A DNA stretch of 64,000 bases from Rotaria macrura (GCA_900239685.1 OENT01000017.1:186001-250000), one strand, 5' to 3'; numbered from the stretch's first letter, positions 31,178-44,922 are shown. Notes: generated by a model from the sequence alone, not told the origin. Numbers and translations are program-made.

Positions 31178-34100
31178 CTAGTCGTTTGTAACATGTATCG
31201 ATGAAATAGCCGTACTTGAAACAACTTCCATCCATCTAATGATAAATAATACATGGATAGAGAAGACAAAGAAATTTTCATTTACCGATCGAATGCATAT
31301 TGACTTTCGGCACGAAAAAAGTAAACATGATTTTTAAATTGCAGTTTAAATACAAAATCTTTATTGACTCCATCTGTTTCCGATGGTAATGAACTACGAT
31401 AGCCAAGCAACGGTAAAGATGCTAATGGAAAATCATCCTTGAAATAGGAATGCAAAAAGAAAGTTGTTTTTTTTTGTTTTTAATTCGTTGTTCGTTTACT
31501 TGATAAGTTTTATAAAAGAATAAACAAAAATTTGTAAAAACAACCCATAATTTTTGCCAACCATTCGAATTTTTGAATTTACGTAATAAATAACCACTTA
31601 GTTGATTTTTAATTGATTGCCGATGATCAATCATCGATACAGATAAATTTCTATGCCAACATACATGCATTGTTGTATTTGCACGATGCTGAATACATGA
31701 ACGATCGATATGATGTGATTTTTCGTCTTCAACTGTTCCAACCATTGAATGGTCGAGATTTTCTGATGATGCTGAAGAGACACGAAGAAAATCATACGAA
31801 TACATATTGAAATTTAAAAAAAAAACTGTTTAATTGTTTTCTTATGATCTTGCATTATTACCATTGGATTTTAATGTAGATGCATATTGAGTTTTATGTT
31901 CATCACTAGATGATTTTATATTTTCAATAGCTGATTTTAAATCATCCAACCATTTGTTCTTTTCCGTTTCGGAACTAGAATCAAATAATGAAACATAATT
32001 TTTTAAAAATTTATATCGAGAATTGAGATGAAAGATATCTGTGATTCGATCTTTTAAATACCTTTCGTGACATCTAACAACGTCAAAATGCACTTGTCTA
32101 AAATCTTAACGCTAAAAATGTAATCTCAAGGATAACTACTTAGCTTTACATAGATTTATAAATTTCAAATGGCCTATTTTCTATTTAATAGAAGATGATG
32201 AGATGAGAATTGATTATTGTCAGTAATACCTTAGTAATTATGTCACACAGGAGGTTTTCTATGATTAATGTATGCGTGAAAGAAAGAAAACTTCTATGGT
32301 ACGTTCAATGCCATCATGTAATCTCTACTATGATTATTAGCCATAGCTATAGACAAATTGCCTGTCACATGCATATTTCTTGACTTATTCATACGCACAA
32401 GTAGGTGTATGTCAAAATCTATCGAGTGTACTAATTTAAGATAAATAATTATTAGTAGGTTGTTTAAGATCATGCCATGAATGTTTCATGTCTACGAAGC
32501 ATATCAACATTTTTTAAATTAGTTGTTAACTTTTGCTTTTGCTAGATTATTTTCCATTAATGAGAACACATAGAATGGTTTCTTGCTCTGATGCCAACAA
32601 ACAAAAATGTTTTTTATGTGTGCTTGATGGAATGAAAAAGAGAAGAAAAAAACGATTGGACTAAGTCTTTGTTTGACATGCAATCGATATATCTAAATGT
32701 TACACTTAAAAGAGAAGAAAATCAAAGTATACTTGAGTGTTTGAAGATAGAAAAAAAAATTTAGCTGAACTGAAACAAGCGATGATAATTTTATTATCCA
32801 AATCGAGGAAGCTAATCAAGGAATTTTTAAGCTTCACACACTTTTCATTGTATCAATTCATAAATAGCTCGGAAATGAGACACTCTTAGAAATAGTTCGA
32901 CTAGTAAGATTATTCTTTCTTTTTTCCTTCTATTACATTTACCTCGCCGCTACAAGTAACGAACGTGTTCCCGTATGTATTGTAATAGAATTAGGAATTT
33001 TAACACGTTCATCACTATCTTCAACCTAGAAAGTACATAGAAAAAATCAACGTATTAACATAAAAAATCGATACAAAAAATTTTAAATACTGACTGTCAT
33101 TAGTTTTAATGGAAGTTCACCGTGTAATTTAAATTGAAGTATTGGACTTGAACTACGAGCACAGTACAGTGCAACATCAGAGAACTAAATTGAAATTTTT
33201 CATACAAAATCTATTTAGAACGAATTCTTGTTTATGTTTTACCAGAAAAAACATCCGCTGTTGATAACCCTTTCGTGATAATTTTTGTAAACAACCTTCC
33301 CGTATGAATTGCTAAGTACAATTAAAAACAAAACAAAACAATTTGGTTATACTTGTTTGCATTTTCATCAATTACTCGATCATGTTGAATTGAAAGATTA
33401 TCTACACCAATAAGATCACGTTGAATTTCGATTAGTTTTTGTCGATTTTGCTATAAAAATTATTAATGAAAAAAGAAAAAGATCCTATCTATGAATAGAA
33501 AATAGCATACCAATAATGTTAGAGATTCAGTAAAATTTTCAATATGATCTTGAATCTTAATAAAGATTCCATAACAATCTTGATAATCAATATCATGATT
33601 ATTTTGTTTATAGTATATAAGTAATTCTAAAGAGAGTATTTCTTAATATAATCTCTATGGTATTTACATGTGAAACACGATATAGTTATTGTGGCTATTT
33701 ACACTGAGATATTTTTACTCAATCTACTTTAAGAACACATTTCTTTAAAACATACTTTTACATTATCAACTAGAAACATGATAAGAAAGTTCTAACTAAA
33801 ATAATACTGATATATATATGAAATTAAGTATCTCTACTTATATTTCTTACAATGTATCACAGTTCGAGTAGGTGTGGAAACAAATGTCTTTGTTCGCAAC
33901 TAATCTTTTTCATTTGTAGTTTCTCATCATAAAAAAAGAAAATAAAAACTTCCGAAGGTCGAACACATCATATGCATATTTCAAGAACAACTAACCAAAT
34001 TCTGTGAAAAAGACATTACTCGGTTGGAAGGAAAAAAACCTAATTCTGACCTCGATAAAAACGTCTACTAAATCCATTACCATCAATTCTATTAGCATCC

Positions 34101-37100
34101 GTCTAAACATTGTAGTTATTGTTTCTTTTATTATAGTCAACGACTAATACTTACTTAGATCATTTCTCTGGAGCTATGTTCTGATTCACATGATAGAATA
34201 TTTAACAAAGGTCTTTTGTTCTAGTCACGAGAAATATCTTCTCGTGCGCTCATACAAAATTCTTGTTAGATTGTGTGTGAAAGAGTGTCAATTTGAACTC
34301 AGTTTGCTTCAATTGCCTTTCTATATCGTGTTTCACGAAAGAAATTATACAAATAGATAAATAAATAAAATATGAATATCATCACGCATACTTTCTAATA
34401 AATATTCATAGTGTAAAAGTCGTTGTAATGGTTTAAGTAAAAATGATATCAATGATAAATAACAAAATTTCTGAGATTCGAATTCTTTATACATTAAATC
34501 AAAGCATCGATTTCGTTTAAGTACATGTTCAAGTTCATTCAGAAGATTATCATAATTTTCAACATAACTTTCATATCTCTATTCAATAAAGAAAATATGT
34601 TTTCAACGAATAGAATAGATATGGATTCATTCATACTGGTAGAATCTCGACTAGATTCATAATAAGATCACCGATATGTTGAGTTGTTGTTTCTCCACTT
34701 GAACATTCATTTCCTGGTATAGAACGATTCTCCCTTTTAAAAAAGACAACAAAAAAAGTATTCTTATGCTAGAAAAATATTTCATTTTTTTTCTTCATCC
34801 TACCACATTGACATTCGTTGTTCAAGTTGTCGAAGAAAATGAATATGAAAATTATAAATAGGTACTAGATGTGTAAATAATAAATCAGCTAAATTAATTA
34901 ATGTGTCTTTGTCGGAAAAACGTTGCTTTTGTTGTTGTTCATCGTCTTCACTATATATTTCATTTTGTTCATTAATCATAAGCATTAATTCACGACGAAA
35001 ATTATCAGCAATAACTTCAATATCTTTTTTATATGTTCGTTCAGTCATCAATAATTCTTTACAAATAAAAAATGCTCGATCATGTACAGATGTAATTATC
35101 ATCGTTGATGAAACTGATGTCGGAAAATGGGCTGATGCTGAAGATGGTGGTACACTGCCAATCAATCGCTAAATTATTTCGATGGAAAGAAATTTATTTA
35201 GTTTTTTTTTTGTTAATAAACACGACTCTGCATGAACATACCGGTGTACCAGGAGCGGGTTGAGTCATTGGATATGATGTTGATGGATTTATTCTGGACG
35301 CTAAATTTACATGAATGACATCTAATTAGATTCTTTTCGATATTAAAATCTCAAGAAGTCTGTTAATCTATCAAGAGAGGGAGAGAAAAAGAGACACTAG
35401 CCCGAGGCAGTGCTCATTGGTTGTAGTGTGTAAAGAGATTGCTTTAACAGAACGCACGATAGATTTTCGGGTCAGTTAGGAAGAAAAAACAAGCTTTTCT
35501 TGATTATAGACTATGCCATTAGCAAGTTTGGATCGTCTATAATTGAGAATTATAAGTATTAAAACGCTTATCAATCTTGTTATTGAAGGCGAGATTTTCA
35601 GAGAGTGTGATCTTCTTTGATCTTCGCTTCGGAATATGAATCACTCTAGTAAATTATTGTATAGCTCATGAATATGAAACATTCTCTTTTAATTTATACA
35701 TACGTGATTCTTGATATGTAGTTGTTGCTCGTGATTCAATTTTACTCAAGGTTGTCGTTGGTGAACGATATTCATGAATAACTGGTATAGTACGAGTCTA
35801 ATTGAGATGGACAAGAAATAAATATTAGATTTATGATTTATGCTCATATTCTTGAATTCTATTACACAGTATACCTTAGGTTCGTCAATATTTGTTTCAT
35901 TGGACTGATTAATAAACGCTTTTATAATCGATGAAGATGTAATTGCACTCTCCCCAATTGAAGATCTTAAATAACAAAGTGAATTCATATTCAGATGAAC
36001 AATTCGTACACAATTCAAAGTCTATTCTCATGGTTAATTATGTTCGTCTCAATCTATATTACCTTTTCTTGAAGTTATTAATATCACCAGTATCATTAGT
36101 TATCGTTGTAGGTTGTTTACTAAGACTTAATCTCTGTGCTACTGAAGCTAATTGTTGATCAGTCGTTGATGTTCGTCTTGGTGGTGTACTACTTGTTATA
36201 GGTGGAGCGGATTGATGATTGTTGACATATCCACTTATCTCACGACGATGCTGCTGTTGGCCTGTTGATATTGAATTTCCTGTAATTAAGAATAAAATTT
36301 ATTCTTGTTTTTACATGGATATGGTCTGTTTTTTTTGCTTTCATTCATTCATTCTTTGGTATTCATGAATTCTAATCTAATTAATTATCTATGTAAATTT
36401 CTAGATTTTTTTTCTAAATCGTATTTATTTCTTCTTGTTTTCGTTTTTTTTTACATGTCATATTAATCAAGAACGAGATTTAGTACGATACAAAACTTCT
36501 CACATACGCATACAAATGTTTTTTTAAGCGAAACAACAAGTAAAAGCTAAAAAAATGTATTGTTTTTAGCATACACATACAATTTAGGGGGACATCAGCT
36601 ACACAGACGACTATACATATATATCTATGTATATAAGTGCGTATGTGAGTGTGTGAGTGTGTGTGCGTATGTGTGTGGACAAACAAACAGAAAGCGCATA
36701 CTGTCTACAAAGATAATAATAAGTCGCCGGGTTTATTTGTTGTTGTTTTTTCAAAAAGAAAAGGAAAGAAAGAGTGAACCGAATCATAATATAAGGAAAT
36801 CTATATCTACTATCTAGTTCTTCATATTCTATTCATTTCTCTCAACTAAATATAGGAAACATATATATCTATATATATATATATATATATATATATAGAT
36901 CCCTGATGATGTAAATACAAAATAGAATTCCATGAGCTAGAAAAGACAAAAACCCACTCATTCTCAATTACTCAAAATAGAGAAGAAAAAGAAATGAAGA
37001 AAATAATTCATTTTCTTATCCACTATTAGAATAGAAGCAATAGCGAGGATCTGTACAAATTCGATTACATAGATATACACATATAAATATAACAATATAA

Positions 37101-40100
37101 TGACTAGATAGAAGGGTGAAAGAGAGAAAAAATAATAATAATAGATATCTCAATAGAAATAAAGAAAGAAGACGAGAGAGTAGAGCAAAAAAGGAACATT
37201 TTCTATTCACTTGTTATGATGATTCCGTTGAACAAAGACAGAACGATAACCGGCTGCTTTATTTAAATGATTGGAAAGTGAATCATCACTTGATGAATTA
37301 AGATCTTCAGTTGAACGTCGTTTTTGTTGTTGTTGAAGACGACGTTGAGCACGTACGGGTGGAGGCAAGGAAGGATTAGGGTTAGATATTGTTGTCGGAA
37401 TAATGCAAGTTTTTAAACTAGTACTTATAGATGTTGTTGGATTCGAATCTGAATCATCGCTTAAGTCAAGTAGACGAGCTGATAATGGACGTTGACAACG
37501 TTTTAAATGACTGTCAATCACCGGTGGACATGGTACATGCATGGATGATGCATAGGATGATACCGATGATGCACGGGATGAACGCGTGGATGATGATGAT
37601 GACATAACATTGGGAACAGTTGTTGAAAAGGGAAGAAGTGGAGGAAGAGAAATAGAAGATTTCGAAGGAACTACATCATTAGATATAATATTAAAAAATT
37701 TAAGTTTCGCTTCTGAAAATGTTGAAAAATCTGATTGATTTAATTCATGTATGTTATTTCCACTTGGAAAAGCAGCAAAGCATGTTTGAGCAGCCAGTTT
37801 ACGACTTATATCAGTCCAATCTGTTGTTGTCGCTATTACTGGACTTGATTTCGTACGTAAACGAGATGATACATTGTGAGGATCATTATCATTATCATGA
37901 TTCTTATCAGTTTCTACTGTTCTGAGTATGCATGATTTATGATGAGGTATGTGAGACGAACCAGCAAACAATTGTGCATGACATTCCATAACATATAAAC
38001 TCAATGCGCGTGAGCATGCTTGTTCGACAAGACGATCGACAGTAGCCATTAGTTTTCTTTCTTCTTCAACAATTTGTGCAAGAATAGATTCGATTACTTG
38101 TCGAACTAATTCTATTGAATGTTCGGAAGATTCTTTTTCATACAATGGAATAATTTGATCATTTGCGATTGTATCATCTTGCCATGATAGACTGTTTATT
38201 GATGGTAATATTCGTCTATCAATATATTCAATATAATTCGTCATACGTGGTAATGACTGTGGTTTTGAACGTATTTCAATGACAATAGGTAGTATTTCAT
38301 GATTGATCGGGAATTCTTCAGCTTGACCGTAGTTCTTCGAACCAATCAAGCGTTCAATATTAGGTGGTTCTAATATGGATGACGATGAACTTGATGGTGA
38401 ATGTGTTAAATCTATCGATAATGTACGTTCTAAATGTAACGAATGTGAACGTTGTTGTTGTTGTGATCGTTTCAATAGTAGTCTTTGTTGTTCATCTTCT
38501 TCAGTGTCATTCATTGAATCATTTATATTCGAATTAGTAAATGTTGAATGTGTACCACATATTGAATGTCGTGCATTTAGATACATTTTTAACGATGTTG
38601 AATAACGTTTCACTGATTCATGTTCATTGGTTTTAAATTTTACATTTTCATCTTTACTATTTTTTTTTTTATCATTATGATAAATTTCTAACGTAACTCG
38701 ATTATCTTTTTTATGATTCGATTCACTATAATCTTCTTTTTCTTCTTTCTCCTCATGATCATTATGAACATCCTTATATAAAGTTTTATTTTCGATACCC
38801 GGCGACTTACTTTTATCGAATTCATCATATTCAACATCGTTTTTGGAATTTATTGTCTGTTCATATTCAATTATTTGTTTATCTGGAGAAATAGTTGTAG
38901 GCAAAAGTGATGCCGGTGCTGACGTTGGTGATGAAGTACCATTCATGGGTATTTCTTTTTGTTCATTAGATGGATTCGGAACGTTTTGTTCTTCATCATT
39001 ATCTTCGTCTTCGTCTGTTGTTGCACCAGCTGATAAATCATATTTATCACGACTGAATCTTGAATCTAATGTACGACTTCCATGTGTTGAAGAATCATCA
39101 TGATAAACCTGTTGATAGATATCATTCAATGTTGTTGATATCATTGCATCCGTCGTTCCTGTTGCTGTCGTTGTCGGAATTTTCGTCGTCGTCGTTGTTG
39201 GTGCTGTAGTAGTTGCTATTGCCGTCGTTGTTGTTGAAATACCAATAGGACGTGTATGATGACGACTTGAATCGAGTGATGAAAGATTCGTATCTTGACT
39301 ACGCATTGTATCAGATGTTTTGAGTCCCGCACCAGGTGAACGTAATCCACGGTTGGTTGTAGGAGCAACCGCTCTCGTATTCGAATAAGATCTGAGAAGA
39401 AAATAACAAATTACAGAGTTTTAACAAAGAAAATTTCATGGCGTAGTTTTTTTTCTTCTTAAAATGATTTTACCGAACAAAATTTCGATTTTTAACATAA
39501 TGTTCACGAGCATATTCAACAATTTCTTTTTGTGTTCGACCATTATAACGAAATGATGAACCACGTGTTAATATTTTACTTCTTGAACGTGTCGGTCGTT
39601 TAATAGAAACACAACGAAAAAATGCATGATATTCAATACATTTTTTCCAAAAGTTTTTACATTCATCGCGTGTATCAAAATAAAATTCAACTGTATCTTT
39701 ATAATACCCCTGTAAATAAATATGAAACATGTTTTACATACATATATATAAATACATTTTACGATAGAACACTTACATATCCTTCGGGTTGTAATTTTAT
39801 TAAAAACTTCTTACGTTTGAAACTTAATTTACGAATTTTAGCCCATGAAAATGTATTTATTTTTGTTATATTTTGAAAGACAAGTATTCCCATATGTGCA
39901 ACAGATAGATTAAGATTGACTTGTTCATGATCTTTAGCCGGATGCATTTTTATACCATATAATTCAACTTTACGAGCTATATCAAGTAGATTAAGATCGG
40001 CATCAGCCGGAAGTTGACCACTTTAGAAAAAAAAAATATTTATTATATTAATTATTTATGTTGACGTATATATATAGAACAAACTTACATATGATTTTTA

Positions 40101-41321
40101 TGAAAATTCATTATTCGAATTTCATGTTCAGATGTTTGATGTGGAAAAAATTTCCGACCACCTAAATAACTTGGATTATTATTATACGATTCAAGATAGT
40201 CACCGATTTCAGCTAGAAAGAAAAAGAAAGGCGAAATGTAAACCATGAGAAAAAAACACGTCCGATTATTCATTTACCTTGAACAATGTATGATGCAAGT
40301 AAAGCAGCAGTATTGTCACTACATAGTAGTGTACCAAGATTAAGATCTCGTTTAATTTGTAATGCGAAGAGATACCTGAATAAATAATAATATTCTATAT
40401 TTTGTTTTTTATTTTGGCATCATCTTTCCGTATTTAATCATTTGTTTATTAATAACGACGAAATATTTCTAATTATTCTAAATCAAACTTTTACTCGGAA
40501 ATAGAATGAAGAAATTTCGTTGTAGCCTAAGGCCAGTAGATGTGCATAGAATGATAATAACACTCATATTAAAACACAAATCTTCTTTAACATAGGTATT
40601 CAAAGAATTATTACCTAGTGAATTCTTCTTCCAATTGGCCAGGATCTGGTGTATAGAATTTAACACAAAATGAAAATTTTGTTTCAGTAACTTGTTTAAG
40701 TACAGGCTTATCCATTTCAAGCCAACACTAGAAAACAAGACAATAGAATAGTACATTTTTCTGTTTTTTATTAGTTAATACGTACAGTATTTCGACGACT
40801 ATCAAGATATTCAAGTGCGAAGTAATCATTTTCAAGTAAGTCAATATAGTTACAAATTGTGGTAAATAAATCTTGTCCATTCGCTTTCGGCTAAAAGAAA
40901 AAATCAAAATTGTTTATGATGATGCTCTCGAGTCATTCATGCACACATATGTATATAATAAGCACAGATGCGACTTATTTCTCGTGTTAATAGCTTTAAT
41001 GCCATTCTTGTAATAAAGACGATGATAGACGTGCGTGTGTGTGTGTGTTGGTACGAAAAAACTTATTAAACTTGTCTATGTTACAAAAGTCTACGTATAT
41101 ATTGGCCTTTTATATTCTGTTTTGACAAATACATCATAAAGCAATTTAGGATGATTGATAGCGTTTGACGTTAAGTCAAATATTCGAAAAAACCATATGC
41201 TCATTTGATATTGATCTTATATACTTACATCAATGTGGAATGGTAATTCTTGATCGTCAAGCATTCGAACTTTACATGATATTTGTTTGCTTGTTTTGCC
41301 TTTTGTCATTGTTGAACTCAT
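31178..41321 (-). CDS. FARP1: FARP, FERM-RhoGEF-PH-PH guanine nucleotide exchange factor
   Basis: Membrane-linked Rac/Rho-family GEF, orthologous to the FARP1/FARP2 type (these act in neurites, synapses and osteoclasts). Exons 1-8: 41229-41321, 40786-40890, 40615-40727, 40278-40375, 40089-40212, 39777-40020, 39474-39709, and a giant exon from 39391 to about 37251 or 37290. Exons 9-24: 36063-36279, 35875-35965, 35704-35797, 35242-35300, 34804-35168, 34637-34733, 34392-34578, 33511-33626, 33376-33450, 33243-33311, 33095-33184, 32943-33025, 31862-31974, 31500-31771, 31286-31437, 31178-31235. FERM (about 1-300; [18 protein letters not shown]) and FERM-adjacent region ([14 protein letters not shown]) are followed by a linker of about 870 residues, DH (about 1225-1415), PH1, and PH2 ([19 protein letters not shown], nearly identical to vertebrates). 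Length is about 1,750-1,765 aa against 1,045 in human, because of the linker. The giant exon's 3' junction is unresolved: two phase-compatible donors exist, and read-through stops at 37207. Confidence 0.94.
36600..36900. repeat. Simple-sequence tracts inside a FARP intron
   Basis: A TG/GTGTGA tract (about 36637-36680) and a long alternating TA tract with ATCTATAT ends (about 36861-36899). These are microsatellites without coding sense, although the TG tract opens spurious frames on both strands. Confidence 0.85.
37207..39391 (-). other. Giant FARP linker exon with possible PKA-anchoring helix
   Basis: One exon of about 2.1 kb encodes a mostly disordered linker rich in Thr, Ser, Asp, Glu, His and Gln (poly-Thr near the start, acidic runs, several Ser runs). 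An ordered island of about 120 residues lies near residues 690-810. It includes [16 protein letters not shown] and, at about 37978-38031, [14 protein letters not shown], which resembles the amphipathic RII-binding helix of A-kinase anchoring proteins (LIEEAASRIVDAVI in Ht31). Read-through past the donor region meets TGA at 37207-37209, so a FERM-plus-linker isoform is possible. Confidence 0.6.
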
Positions 41322-44269
41322 TGAAAAGGCTTTCTTGTTCTTTATTTTTTTTTGTTAGTCTTGCTGCGTTTGTTATTTTTATAATTAGTGAAAGGTTCCT
41401 TTGACTTTTTCCGTTTGTTTATTTGCAGCTGCTAATGCTGTTAAAGTTCGTATTTATCGTGGACGGATAACATATGGACAAGACGAAAGACAACAGCTGA
41501 ATTCAATCGCTGCCATTGTTCAAAATGAAGTATTGTTTGTTCTAGTTGCGTGATGGTAGTAGTAGTTGTTGATGCATCATCATTATCATCATCTTATCTG
41601 AAAAAAACATGCCACACACATACACACAAATCTATATGAATATACCAAAACTATCTATCTATCTATCTGTCTGTCGTCAATGTTCATGATTCATATGAGA
41701 ATGCACGGTCGGCATGCATGCATGTGGCTTCATCATTTGTTTTAATAGAAACCAACTTTTCTTCTCTCTCTCTATCTTTTTTGTGTTAATATCATCATCT
41801 CTACTCCCTCGTTTGCCTATCCTTGTTGTCGAAACATGTTTATTGTTGATAGTCGTGGTAAAAGTATAGTTTATAGCTGAATGTAAATCGGTGAATGCAT
41901 GAAAGTTTACTTGTCTCTCAAGAAATATAAATATAGGAGTAGATAACGATGCGAACAAGTTGATGGACTGAGAAAAGAGCAGATAGAAAACAAGACAATT
42001 GATCGATTAAATAAACGATAAATGGTGCAATAGCAACATTGGATGCAGATTTTGCTTTCTTCCTCTCCCCCTCTTCCACCCTCTCTCTCTCGGTGTCTCT
42101 CATTTCTCTTTGATACTGACCGATTTTTTGTCACTCACTATCGTTTCTGCCATTTTCCATTAAATTGTCTATATCTTCTTTTCTTACATTACGATAATAA
42201 TGACGACTGACAATCCATCATCTTTTCTGGCGGCGATGCTGCTCGGCTATCGTCTCTTCTTCCTCGCTTGTTCCTAGTCGTTCTCTCACTCTCCTTCTTT
42301 CTAAGCCTCGATTACTGAAGTAGTAGAGTAGTAGTAATAGCAAAGTCAGTCGTTGTAATGCATTCTACAAAAAGACAATTGCTCAACGTACTAGTTCTTC
42401 TTTTTTTTTCTATGTAGGTCTTTGTCGATTCTCTCGTTTTTTCTTCTTTTTCTCCTCTTTCTCTTTCCTCTTCTCCTTCTTATTTTTTGGCTCGGAACTC
42501 GATGATGATCTCTTTTCTCTATATCTGTGCTAGATGCCTAAGCGCATTCTCATCATCAAGCAACATTTTCTCTCTGCCGCGCAAACGCACACACATGCAC
42601 ACAGTGGGTAGTAGCAGAGTAATGGCAAAGACGAACATATGTGTATGTCCTTCTAATCGGTTTCTTTTCATTCTTTCGCTTATATATATATATATATTCT
42701 GGTCAGGCTACCATAAACACACGCTGAAACACTTGGAATAGGATGTTGATGATGCTACTGCTCGTAACGCATTTCATCTACTTCTCATATGGAAAAGACA
42801 TAGACAAAAGCAAAAGAATACGTTGTGCTTCATTCTTTGTTTGCTTTATAAAGCCTAGATAGTAGATTGAGTAAGTAAAACTTACTCGTTCATTGACGCA
42901 TTTCATCGTACGCCTAGCATTTTATTAGAAATAAATCACGGGGCTATTCGATTTTTTTAATGAAAAGAAAATCGGGTGATAGAAGCAGGAAACGAAGCAC
43001 ATAAATGAAACGGATGTCTATTTGGCTCGTTCATAATATAAATTTATACACACCTCTTCACTCCTCTAACTTATCATGTTACATTTTTCATCAGCACGAA
43101 CAAAGATGTATGCGTCTATTTATGTGTATGCAAATACGATGTACATCAGGATGATTGAAAAAAAAATAGAATTACGCCTTTTGATGCTGACTGATCGAGT
43201 ATTTGAATAGAAAATTACAAGGGGCATCTTGCTATCTTTATTTCCCTTGTTTTATTCCCAAGATAGATGCACAGCTTTCCATTTCTATTACGAAAAAGAA
43301 AAAAAAAATCTTGATCATTCATTGCAATACTATTCATCTAGTTAATTCTCTTTTTCTTTTTGCTATTATTTTCAAACAGTATTGCTCAATCAAATGTCAA
43401 TATTTCATAAGATGCTTGACTTTTGATCGAAACTAGTTTATCTTCTTTTAAAACATGTTCATTTCCGTTGTTTCTTTGCTTTTCTCGCAGCCACTTAAGT
43501 TCATGTTCCATTCGATTCTATTGATTGATGTTGGCTGTTGCTAGCTATTCGCTAACAGAAAGTATGAGGATAGTGAAGCAAATGCGATAGATCGTCCTTA
43601 TGCTCGACAACAGACGACACGACAATATATTCGCTCAGCATGGTAGATGTGTTGCTCTAATTCAATTAATTATTCATTCCAAATACATTTTCACTCATCT
43701 TTCTATCCTCCTGTTCCACTAGCAATCACTGCTTCGTTCCATATCTCATTTGTTTTCAACCTTATTGATAGAGTATTAAGCTAAGAAAGACGTTTCATTT
43801 CTTTCTCAAGCTTACAACTATAGAAAAAGAAAAAAAAACATTGTTCTCTTACCAAATAAAAACATTCGCAATAACGCATATTCGGCGAAAAAAATATAAG
43901 CACTAGAACAAGAACCATGCTCAATCAACTCGTCTACATCTTGTCAAAACGAATCAAATGCTCAACTGGACAGTTATTGAGCAATGAAAAGAGAAAAGAA
44001 GCAGAACCAAATGTCAAATGCTCTGCAAGGAAAAAAAGAACAAATGTGTAAATAAACACTAGCGTACACGCACACACACATATAGCGTAGAAACAAAAAC
44101 GACTATCTCTGCTCAGTGGTTTGATTTTCGACCAATAATAATCTTTATTCCATCGTAAATTTGATTGGTTGAATATTTTTAGATAAACTGAGCTAGAAAA
44201 AACAAATAACAACAGTAAACAAGTAGTCTGTATTTATTTGAGGTTTGGTTTTGAGAGCGAATTAAGAAA
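41322..44269. promoter_or_regulatory. Divergent interval between FARP (-) and NDUFB9 (+)
   Basis: Nearly 3 kb between the two start codons. A pyrimidine-rich strand (CTCT/TTCTTC runs) spans about 42040-42490, with short CA, TA and CTAT microsatellites (for example CTAT repeats at 41647-41670). A plus-strand exon-like segment at 41429-41528 is listed separately. Both promoters must lie here, but no individual element can be assigned. Confidence 0.5.
41429..41528 (+). other. Exon-like plus-strand segment upstream of FARP
   Basis: After a pyrimidine-rich TTTGTTTATTTGCAG the plus strand reads about 33 sense codons (…NAVKVRIYRGRITYGQDE…) up to a GTATTG donor-like site. Codon choice resembles real exons nearby. 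No flanking exon or protein family was recognised. It could be a stray exon, a relic, or part of a FARP 5' UTR read on the wrong strand. Confidence 0.25.
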
Positions 44270-44922
44270 ATGTCGAATTTACCGACAACATTTTTAACAC
44301 ATTCGCAACGTGTTTGTCGGTTATATAAAGCATTATTTATATTTGCTCGTCGACAACATTGGCCAGACAGGTTTATTTTCTTGAAATCCTTCCTTATATT
44401 TTCGTAACCATTTTGTTAAAAAAATCTTTTCTCTAGACTTGCATATCGCCAATGCATGGTAGAATTTCGAGCACGCCTTGATGCTAATAAAAATGTTCAA
44501 GATTTAATGAAAGCCAAACGATTATTGATTTCAGGTGAAGAAGAACTTAAAAAACTCATGCATTGGCATACAGAAAATTTCAATTGTAAGCATGATACAC
44601 ACACATATGTGTTGTATATATACATATATATATACCTATGTTGAAAGACGAAATTGTTTTATTTTAAGTTCCTGAGTCACCTAATGGTATTGCTGACAGT
44701 CGATATCCATCGCCTGATGATGCTGTAAGTGAACATGAAACTTTCTTTATTTTATTAAATTTAAACATTGTACAATATTATGTACTTAAGGCACTTGATG
44801 GATGGCATCCGTTGGAGAAAGCTCAATATCCGACATACTTTGCTACACGTGAAAAACGGAAGAAAGCATATATGGAATGGTATCTTAAACGATATGGTAT
44901 TCCAGATCCACCTATGATGTGA
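44270..44922 (+). CDS. NDUFB9: NDUFB9, LYR-motif accessory subunit of mitochondrial complex I
   Basis: Accessory subunit B9 (B22) of NADH:ubiquinone oxidoreductase on the matrix side of the membrane arm, where it binds mitochondrial acyl carrier protein through its LYR fold. Exons 44270-44370, 44437-44585, 44669-44724 and 44791-44922 sum to 438 nt, 145 aa (human 179). Family features: N-terminal LTHSQRVCRLYKALF with the LYR-type motif (LYK), three helices, MVEFRARLDANKN, and the C-terminal signature LDGWHPLEKAQYPTYFATRE, matching vertebrate DDWHPSEKAMYPDYFAKRE. There is no cleavable presequence, as usual for this subunit. It is shorter at the C-terminus than the human protein. The start is the first ATG giving the conserved N-terminus. 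Confidence 0.93.

Noticed and set aside
36560-36817. Open frames on both strands rich in Cys/Val or His/Thr
   Set aside because: They come from the TG and TA microsatellites in a FARP intron.
37116-39103. Several plus-strand open frames opposite the FARP linker exon
   Set aside because: They are antisense shadows of a low-complexity coding exon.
42487-42741. 84-codon plus-strand frame in the CT-rich tract
   Set aside because: Low-complexity Ser/Phe-rich translation of a pyrimidine tract with no splice context and no family.
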